This document shows, piece by piece, positions 7,552-12,530 of a DNA stretch of 12,530 nt (the stretch's first letter is position 1; each line of letters opens with the position of its first letter). A program made the position numbers and the translations under genes. Source of the stretch: Candidatus Kapaibacterium sp. (GTDB lineage: Bacteria; Bacteroidota; Ignavibacteria; Kapaibacteriales; UBA961). The stretch lies in NCBI GenBank assembly GCA_023259575.1, contig JALRHN010000047.1:247-12776 (forward strand), written 5' to 3'. The notes beneath the pieces were generated by a model that did not search any database, had not been told where the DNA came from, and was given only the letters and a program-made list of their open reading frames with translations.

Positions 7552-8784
7552 ATGACAGAATCACATACAGATATGAATAAGAAAAAGAATATTCTCTTTC
7601 TAACCCCACGATTCCCCTATCCATTAATTGGTGGAGATAGAATAAAATCATTCTATCTCCTTAAATATCTTTCTTCATATGCCAATGTTACATTGATTAC
7701 ACTTAGTCATGGAGTATCACCCCAAAAAGAATATGTCCAAGTATTAGAAAATCTAGGTATCCAAGTTCATAGTATCACTCTTTTTCCATTTGGCGCCGCA
7801 TTACGATCACTATCTACTATTTGGACAAAATTTCCTTTAGAAATCCTGTTTTATTTACATCCTGGATTTAGAAAAAAAGTAAATGATATCATTAAAGATC
7901 ATCACTTCGATATTGCATTTGCTTTTTTTATGAGAACAGCCGAATATCTAAAAGATGTATCAATAAAGAAAGTTTTAATAGCCGAAGATTGCAGAGCTCT
8001 GTATCAATCTAGATCTGCTAAAGCAAGTACTAGTATCGTTCAAAAGCTTGTTAGGCATTGGGAAGTATTAAAATTACGAGTATATGAACCTACAATCACT
8101 CCTTATTTTGATATCACAACACTGGTAACAAACGATGATATCAAAGAAATGCAGAAATATAATGCCGATGCAACATATGCTTTATTATCTAATGGAATTG
8201 ATTTAAGTATAATGAAATCATCAAGTACAGATCAATTACATAAGAGAGAAGGATTGGTTTTTATTGGGAAATTGGATCTGTGGGCAAATTCAATGATGAT
8301 TCAAACCATTGTTAAAGATATTTTACCTAATATAATCAAAGTTTATCCTCAGATTACTTTTTCTATAGCTGGTGCAGACCCATCCCCCAATATTGTAGCA
8401 TTAGCTTCAAATAATATCCATATCTATCCAAATGTAAAGAGTACCGAAGACTTCTTATATCAAGCTGCAATTTTTGTTCATCCTCATAAAGGTGCTTCTG
8501 GTATTCAAAATAAAGTACTTCAAGCAATGGCTTGTGGATGCGTTGTAATTACTACCCCAACTGGAATACAAGGAATTCCGGCCATACATAATGAGCATGT
8601 TTTTATTGCGCATACTAATGAAGAGATTTCATCATATATATTATTTTTATTAGAAAATCCTGATAAAAGAATATCAATGGCAAAACATGCAAGAACATTA
8701 ATCGAAGATCATTTTTCATGGGAGGCCATCTATAAACAAATGGATGATGTGCTTCTTCAGTGTGGAATTTCATTACAGTCTTAA
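7552..8784 (+). CDS. GT4-family glycosyltransferase
   Basis: This GT-B fold glycosyltransferase is about 410 aa. The N-terminal Rossmann half opens with NILFLTPRFPYPLIGGDRIKS at about 13-33, close to the TPRFPYP.GGDRIRS-type start of the group annotated as PEP-CTERM/EpsH-associated sugar transferases. The C-terminal half has the expected VFIGKLDLWAN (237-246), IAGADPSPNI (272-281) and the acceptor/donor region GASGIQNKVLQAMACGCVVITTPTGIQGI (314-342), equivalent to the usual E-x7-E region with Gln-Asn-Lys in place. It would transfer a sugar from a nucleotide sugar in surface polysaccharide synthesis at the cytoplasmic face. The ATG at 7552 lies 1 bp after the helicase stop; ATG 7573 (MNKKKN) is an equally good start and would give 403 aa. 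A longer frame from 7489 would overlap the helicase gene and adds nothing family-like. Sugar specificity is unknown. The gene is coupled to the HAD phosphatase downstream. Confidence 0.85.
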   Translation: MTESHTDMNKKKNILFLTPRFPYPLIGGDRIKSFYLLKYLSSYANVTLITLSHGVSPQKEYVQVLENLGIQVHSITLFPFGAALRSLSTIWTKFPLEILFYLHPGFRKKVNDIIKDHHFDIAFAFFMRTAEYLKDVSIKKVLIAEDCRALYQSRSAKASTSIVQKLVRHWEVLKLRVYEPTITPYFDITTLVTNDDIKEMQKYNADATYALLSNGIDLSIMKSSSTDQLHKREGLVFIGKLDLWANSMMIQTIVKDILPNIIKVYPQITFSIAGADPSPNIVALASNNIHIYPNVKSTEDFLYQAAIFVHPHKGASGIQNKVLQAMACGCVVITTPTGIQGIPAIHNEHVFIAHTNEEISSYILFLLENPDKRISMAKHARTLIEDHFSWEAIYKQMDDVLLQCGISLQS

Positions 8785-8794
8785 TGTAATAAGT

Positions 8795-9319
8795 ATGAAA
8801 AAAGCACTCTTTATAGATAGAGATGGAATTGTTAATAAGAAAATTCCCAATGATTATGTGAAAAATATAGAAGAATTCAGTTTTCAAGATGAAATCTTAC
8901 CTATACTTCAATGGGGAAAATCGCGTGATTATCTTCTGATTTTGATTACAAATCAACAAGGAATTGGCAAAGGAATTATGTCTGAATCAGATTTACAGAC
9001 AATTCATAACCATATGAATTCTATCCTTTTAGATAGAATTAGATTGTGTTTTGATGATATCTATTTTTGTCCTGATTTAGCAGAATCTAGATCATATAGA
9101 CGCAAACCGAATCCAGGAATGTTATTAGAAGCTATTGAAAAGTGGAATATTAATCCCAAACAATCATGGATGATTGGTGATAGTATCTCTGATGCTAAAG
9201 CTGGAAATTTAAGTGGAACACGCACTATTCTTGTAGGAAATTATTCCGCAGAACAAGTACCTGAAGCAGATTTTATCATTCCAGATTTAAAGGAAGCCTT
9301 AAGTATTTTAGAACAGTAA
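8795..9319 (+). CDS. HAD-IIIA family phosphatase, GmhB/histidinol-phosphatase-like
   Basis: This HAD phosphatase has 174 aa. Motif I is DRDG with nucleophile D8 and acid/base D10, and motif II Thr52 lies in LITNQQGIGKG. K104 is in RRKPNPGM, and motif III is GDSISDAKAG with D129 and D133. The order and length match the HisB-N/GmhB group that hydrolyses D-glycero-D-manno-heptose 1,7-bisphosphate or histidinol phosphate. In GmhB the loop before RKP carries a zinc site of the form CPH-x-P-x(n)-CxC; here only C92 remains (FCPDLAESRSYRRKP), so the zinc site is probably lost. Start 8795 is preferred over the upstream ATG at 8744, which would overlap the glycosyltransferase and place 17 unrelated residues before the nucleophile strand. 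The gene follows the glycosyltransferase by 10 bp, which suggests nucleotide-sugar or LPS heptose metabolism. Substrate remains undecided. Confidence 0.85.
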   Translation: MKKALFIDRDGIVNKKIPNDYVKNIEEFSFQDEILPILQWGKSRDYLLILITNQQGIGKGIMSESDLQTIHNHMNSILLDRIRLCFDDIYFCPDLAESRSYRRKPNPGMLLEAIEKWNINPKQSWMIGDSISDAKAGNLSGTRTILVGNYSAEQVPEADFIIPDLKEALSILEQ

Positions 9320-9347
9320 AAAGGCAATAATTATAGAGATTACTACT

Positions 9348-10208
9348 TTATTTTTCAGCAATTAATTTTTCTTGCATAACTGCATCGGGAACTCGATAGA
9401 CATGTGTTACAAGATGAAGAATCTCTAATAATCTTATGATATATCCAGAAATATCAATTTGCCACCAAGCCATACCATGAAAGGCAGATCTAGGAAAAGC
9501 ATGATGATTATTATGCCAGCCCTCGCCCATTGCAAGTATGCCAACAATAAAATTATTTTTTGATTTATCTGCAGTATTAAACATTCTTCCACCAATAATA
9601 TGACAAAATGAATTAACACTCCATGTAAAATTTAGTGCTAAGAAAAGACGAACAAATCCGCCCCATAATAATCCATTTAAACCGCCAATTAAAAATGGTA
9701 TAAATAATCCAATCATAGACCAAACAAAAAAAGTAGCATCAAAAAACTGAACCATTTTATCTTGTTGAAATTTTTTTCCAAATGTTTGCCTAGCTGATAT
9801 ATGTTCATCATGTGGCATTGTAAAAATCCAGCCGCAATGAGAATGAAGCCAACCCTTAACCGTTGGACTATGCGGATCATCATCATCATCGGTATGTGCA
9901 TGATGTTTTAAATGAACACTAGCCCAATTAGAAGCAGGGCCTTGTAATGCCATAGAACCTAACATCAACAGAATAAATTTTACAATTGGATGAGCAATAA
10001 AACTTTGATGTACCAACATCCTATGGAACCCCATAGTAATTCCTAGCTCTGTAAGAATAACCATACTAATACATAAAACAATGTCTAGCCAAGATATCTG
10101 TCCTAAAAATGCTAGATACAATGCTGTTAATGTTCCCAAAGTTGGTATGATAATTAACATTAAGAAATATAGCGAAGTTTGTAATTGTTGTTGGAATCGG
10201 TCAGACAC
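9348..10208 (-). CDS. Membrane acyl-CoA (delta-9-type) fatty acid desaturase
   Basis: This 286-aa membrane di-iron desaturase has the three histidine boxes. Box 1 is HRMLVH at 62-67, box 2 HLKHH at 99-103 with a further His at 105, and box 3 HNNHH at 232-236 in GEGWHNNHHAFPRSA; H203 in the SVNSFCH segment is also conserved. Four hydrophobic segments (about 12-34, 41-57, 76-90 and 157-195) fit a desaturase that introduces a double bond into fatty acyl chains and so tunes membrane fluidity. The downstream part follows the usual pattern (GMAWWQIDISG). The start is a GTG at 10208: no in-frame ATG lies upstream before a stop, while the next ATG inside is at residue 17. A GTG-started protein is typical in length, so it is accepted. 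It converges on the HAD gene and diverges from glmS; the promoter is probably in the shared intergenic region. The family is secure; the double-bond position is inferred. Confidence 0.94.
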   Translation of the reverse strand: MSDRFQQQLQTSLYFLMLIIIPTLGTLTALYLAFLGQISWLDIVLCISMVILTELGITMGFHRMLVHQSFIAHPIVKFILLMLGSMALQGPASNWASVHLKHHAHTDDDDDPHSPTVKGWLHSHCGWIFTMPHDEHISARQTFGKKFQQDKMVQFFDATFFVWSMIGLFIPFLIGGLNGLLWGGFVRLFLALNFTWSVNSFCHIIGGRMFNTADKSKNNFIVGILAMGEGWHNNHHAFPRSAFHGMAWWQIDISGYIIRLLEILHLVTHVYRVPDAVMQEKLIAEK

Positions 10209-10272
10209 AGATAATCGCCTAAAAATTGATAAAATACAATGAAGAATCCATTAATAAAATTATAAAAGCTAT

Positions 10273-10288
10273 TTTGCAATTGTGCAAA
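10273..10288. repeat. Inverted repeat TTTGCA-N4-TGCAAA near the desaturase start
   Basis: TTTGCA at 10273-10278 and TGCAAA at 10283-10288 are perfect reverse complements separated by ATTG. The site lies 65 bp upstream of the desaturase GTG and just downstream of its candidate promoter, a position suited to a repressor. No regulator is known from this window. Confidence 0.45.
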
Positions 10289-10310
10289 GCTTAATAATCT
10301 GTGAATTTGA

Positions 10311-10341
10311 CAAAAATAATTGATTATCGATGTGAGTTAAA
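10311..10341 (-). promoter_or_regulatory. Possible promoter of the desaturase gene
   Basis: On the minus strand, TTTA (10341-10338) is followed after 19 nt by TATTTTTG (10318-10311), an exact TAnnTTTG -7 box with one mismatch in the upstream element. Start of transcription would be about 95 nt before the GTG. Another minus-strand TAnnTTTG (TATATTTG at 10408-10401) has no suitable upstream partner. Confidence 0.3.
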
Positions 10342-10406
10342 CACCTGCTCAATTATTGGAAAGAGATATTGACAATCGCTGCAGACGTCAAATTACAGAG
10401 CAAATA

Positions 10407-10420
10407 TAAGCATATGCTTA
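10407..10420. repeat. 14-bp perfect palindrome TAAGCATATGCTTA
   Basis: Both halves of this sequence, TAAGCAT and ATGCTTA, are exact reverse complements with no spacer. It lies 76 bp before the glmS start. Its size and symmetry fit a dimeric regulator operator; the regulator is unknown. Chance occurrence in AT-rich DNA is possible. Confidence 0.4.
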
Positions 10421-10495
10421 CAAGTAAAAGCACATAGCATCGTCAAAGCAAGTATATTTTTTTCTACAAATATTGGTCGGCAGGTCCACAATTTC

Positions 10496-12328
10496 ATGTG
10501 CGGAATAGTAGGTTATATAGGAAATCAAAAAGCATCTCTCATCATTTTAAATGGTCTAAAACTTCTTGAATATAGGGGCTATGATTCTGCTGGAATTGTT
10601 ACTATAGAAAACAATGTATTAGATATTTCAAAAAAAGCTGGGAAAGTCAAGCAATTAGAAAAAATGCTAGATCTTAATCGTCTAACCAGCACAATAGGAA
10701 TTGGGCACACCAGATGGGCAACTCATGGTGAACCAAATGATACTAATGCTCATCCTCATACTGACTTTCACGGTAAAATTGCTTTAGTCCACAATGGAAT
10801 TATTGAAAACTATTCTGTTTTGAGAAAAAAGTTGATTAAAGATGGATATACATTTACTTCAGAAACAGATTCTGAAGTTTTAGCTGTATTTATTGGCTCG
10901 ATATATAATCAAGGTAAAGACTTAGAAACAGCTGTTAGGCTTGCATTAAATGAAGTTGAAGGCACTTTTGGTATTTGTGTCATTTGTTCCGATAATCCTG
11001 ATTTAGTAATTGCTGCTCGTAGAGGTAGCCCACTTGTTGTAGGAATTGGTGATGATGAATTTATTATAGCATCAGATGCTTCTGCAATTATTCAGCATAC
11101 TAGACAAGTTATTTATCTTTCTGATAATGAAATGGCTGTTATAAGTAGGAATGGAATTACTACTAAAACAATTGATAATGTTATCACTAATGAACAGATT
11201 GAAGAAATTGATTTTGATTTAGATGCTATAGAAAAAGGTGGTTATAGCCATTTCATGTTAAAAGAAATCTATGAACAACCTTCTACTTTTCGTGATGCTT
11301 TACGAGGCAGATTATTAACAGATGAAGGAAATGTAAAATTAGGTGGATTAAATTCTGTTACTAAAGAATTAAGACAAGCCAAGCGCATCATTATCTTGGC
11401 ATGCGGTACTTCTTGGCATTCGGGTCTTGTTGGCGAATATATGATTGAACGATTAGCCCAAATACCCGTTGAAGTAGAGTATGCTTCTGAATTTCGATAT
11501 AGAACACCAATCATATATCCAGATGATATCATTATTGCTATTTCTCAAAGCGGAGAAACTGCAGATACTTTAGCTGCTATAAAAGAAGCACGATTAAAAG
11601 GAGCAACTGTTTTAGGAATTGTTAATGTTGTTGGAAGTTCTATTGCCAGAGAAACCCATGCCGGAGTATATTCACATGCTGGGCCAGAAATTGGAGTTGC
11701 ATCTACCAAAGCATTTACTTCTCAATTAGCAGTATTATCGTTATTAGCCTTACATCTGGGAAGAATGAATAAAATATCCTCCATTGAAGGAAAAAGAATT
11801 GCAGAAGCCTTGGATGCTATCCCTTCAAAAATTGAAGAAATTCTAAAACAAGAAAGTACCATTAAACAAATAGCTGAAGAATATCAAGATGCTAGAAATT
11901 TCTTGTATTTAGGACGTGGTTATAATTTCCCTGTTGCTTTAGAAGGAGCTTTAAAATTAAAGGAAATCTCTTATATCCACGCTGAAGGATATCCAGCAGC
12001 TGAAATGAAACATGGTCCTATCGCACTTGTTGATGAAAATATGCCTGTAGTATTCATCGCGACCAAAGATGATATTTATGATAAAGTGATTTCAAATATT
12101 CAAGAAGTTCGAGCAAGAAAAGGTAAAGTTATCGCTATTGCAACCGAAGGAGACACAAATATTGAATCGGTAGCAAATCATGTTATTTATATTCCTAATA
12201 CTTTGCCAATGTTAACACCTATTTTGGCAGCTATTCCCCTACAATTACTTGCATATCATATTGCAGTGTTAAGAGGATGTGATGTTGATAAGCCTAGAAA
12301 TTTAGCTAAATCCGTCACCGTGGAGTAG
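10496..12328 (+). CDS. glmS: Glutamine--fructose-6-phosphate aminotransferase (isomerizing)
   Basis: GlmS converts fructose 6-phosphate and glutamine to glucosamine 6-phosphate, the first step toward UDP-GlcNAc for peptidoglycan and lipopolysaccharide. The 610-aa length equals that of typical bacterial GlmS. The N-terminal class II glutaminase domain (1-240) begins MCGIVGYIG with the nucleophile C2 exposed after Met removal. It carries GHTRWATHG (70-78), NAHPH (84-88) and VHNGIIENY (98-106). The isomerase half contains two SIS domains: ACGTSWHSG (302-310), ISQSGETADTLAA (349-361), STKAFTSQLA (403-412), and LGRGYNFPVALEGALKLKEISY (472-493). The catalytic HG segment EMKHGP is at 503-508, and the C-terminus DKPRNLAKSVTVE (598-610) carries the lysine near 605 that reacts with the sugar carbonyl. 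All catalytic positions appear intact. The start ATG is confirmed by the required Met-Cys. Transcribed divergently from the desaturase, it faces a convergent partial gene. Confidence 0.98.
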   Translation: MCGIVGYIGNQKASLIILNGLKLLEYRGYDSAGIVTIENNVLDISKKAGKVKQLEKMLDLNRLTSTIGIGHTRWATHGEPNDTNAHPHTDFHGKIALVHNGIIENYSVLRKKLIKDGYTFTSETDSEVLAVFIGSIYNQGKDLETAVRLALNEVEGTFGICVICSDNPDLVIAARRGSPLVVGIGDDEFIIASDASAIIQHTRQVIYLSDNEMAVISRNGITTKTIDNVITNEQIEEIDFDLDAIEKGGYSHFMLKEIYEQPSTFRDALRGRLLTDEGNVKLGGLNSVTKELRQAKRIIILACGTSWHSGLVGEYMIERLAQIPVEVEYASEFRYRTPIIYPDDIIIAISQSGETADTLAAIKEARLKGATVLGIVNVVGSSIARETHAGVYSHAGPEIGVASTKAFTSQLAVLSLLALHLGRMNKISSIEGKRIAEALDAIPSKIEEILKQESTIKQIAEEYQDARNFLYLGRGYNFPVALEGALKLKEISYIHAEGYPAAEMKHGPIALVDENMPVVFIATKDDIYDKVISNIQEVRARKGKVIAIATEGDTNIESVANHVIYIPNTLPMLTPILAAIPLQLLAYHIAVLRGCDVDKPRNLAKSVTVE

Positions 12329-12445
12329 TATGTAAGGTCGGAGTTTGGTATTATAGAAATATAATATAATAATCAAAAAGCTGACAATGTATTATGTCTA
12401 TTAAGAATAGAGTAAGGATTACTTAATTTTAAAGCATGCCTTTTT
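12329..12445. other. Intergenic region after glmS with weak AT-rich hairpins
   Basis: This 117-bp gap between glmS (+) and the convergent partial gene (-) has two short hairpins, TCTATT-AAG-AATAGA at 12397-12411 and AGTAA-GGA-TTACT at 12411-12423; the second is followed by TTAATTTT. Either could help end transcription of glmS, but both are AT-rich and weak, so no terminator is called. Confidence 0.3.
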
Positions 12446-12530
12446 TTATCCATGCATCAAACCTATCACTTGCATATACAGCGGAAATCCTATTGTGATA
12501 TTGATCGGAAATGTGATTGCCAAAGCCATT
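12446..12530 (-). CDS. Possible SbtA-type sodium-dependent bicarbonate transporter, C-terminus only (partial)
   Basis: Reading the minus strand, the frame enters from the right edge and ends at TAA (12446-12448) with 27 full codons visible. The translation contains ITFPINITIGFPLY, which resembles the TFPFN-x-x-IGIPLY-type segment at the end of Sbt_1/DUF897 permeases, membrane proteins that import bicarbonate with sodium. The fragment is hydrophobic, as expected for a last transmembrane helix. The rest of the gene lies outside the window, and another minus-strand frame is also open here, so the identification is tentative. Confidence 0.5.
   Translation of the reverse strand, partial: MALAITFPINITIGFPLYMQVIGLMHG

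Larger units (their letters stand above)
10209..10495. other. Divergent intergenic region between the desaturase and glmS
   Basis: No gene or RNA gene is evident in these 287 bp. The region must drive both the desaturase (-) and glmS (+). It contains a candidate desaturase promoter at 10311-10341, a 16-bp inverted repeat at 10273-10288 and a 14-bp palindrome at 10407-10420. A possible glmS promoter is TTG at 10280-10282, 19 nt, then TGAATTTG at 10302-10309 (one mismatch), which would leave a leader of about 180 nt. No exact + strand TAnnTTTG box exists in the region. No glmS-type ribozyme is recognisable before glmS. Confidence 0.6.

Noticed and set aside
8744..8794. Longer start for the HAD phosphatase
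   Set aside because: It overlaps the glycosyltransferase and puts 17 unrelated residues before the DxD nucleophile strand, which normally begins at the N-terminus.
9320..9347. Possible bidirectional terminator between the HAD gene and the desaturase
   Set aside because: Only a 5-bp AGTAA/TTACT pairing with a 20-nt loop is present, which is not convincing.
10369..10410. Sigma70-like TTGACA with a downstream TATAAG before glmS
   Set aside because: The spacing is about 30 nt, far outside the 15-19 nt range, and the other promoters follow the Bacteroidota pattern.
12429..12530. Alternative minus-strand open frame at the right edge, ending at TAA 12429-12431
   Set aside because: It is open for 33 codons, but its translation shows no family resemblance, whereas the overlapping frame ending at 12446 has an SbtA-like motif. 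Sequence beyond the edge is needed to settle it.

Overview
The window is AT-rich bacterial chromosome, densely coding, with housekeeping and cell-envelope genes and no mobile element, tRNA, rRNA or CRISPR array that I can see. Three things suggest a member of the Bacteroidota/Chlorobi/Kapabacteria (FCB) group. The clearest promoter, upstream of rpmB, is TTTG-N20-TATATTTG, which matches the Bacteroidota consensus TTTG-N19~20-TAnnTTTG. Almost none of the start codons has a purine-rich Shine-Dalgarno sequence. The protein types (Cys-poor L28, multi-TPR lipoprotein, GmhB-like HAD phosphatase) also fit. The exact lineage is inference.

Layout. 1-1392 (+): C-terminal two thirds of a YyaL/SSP411-type (DUF255) protein that starts outside the window. 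1395-2837 (+): a multi-spanning Wzy/WaaL-like O-antigen polymerase or ligase, 2 bp downstream. 2853-3227 (+): rpmB as a self-contained unit with its own promoter and a strong intrinsic terminator. 3293-4969 (+): a TPR lipoprotein. 5052-9319 (+): a likely four-gene operon of an unrecognised protein with a very acidic tail, a UvrD/PcrA-type helicase, a GT4 glycosyltransferase and a HAD-IIIA phosphatase, with gaps of 42, 1 and 10 bp. 9348-10208 (-): a membrane acyl-CoA desaturase, convergent with that operon. 10209-10495: a 287-bp divergent intergenic region with two perfect inverted repeats. 10496-12328 (+): glmS. 12446-12530 (-): a fragment that looks like the C-terminus of an SbtA-type bicarbonate transporter, convergent with glmS.

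Several genes converge on envelope building: GlmS makes glucosamine-6-P for peptidoglycan and LPS, the GT4 enzyme, HAD phosphatase and Wzy/WaaL-like protein fit surface polysaccharide assembly, the desaturase sets membrane lipid fluidity, and the TPR lipoprotein probably sits at the outer membrane. rpmB and the helicase are information-processing genes interleaved with them. The least explained gene is the acidic protein at 5052-5492, whose C-terminus resembles the acidic tip of single-stranded DNA-binding proteins and which sits directly before a helicase. No dramatic new system is evident; the most testable novelties are that gene and the two palindromes between the desaturase and glmS.
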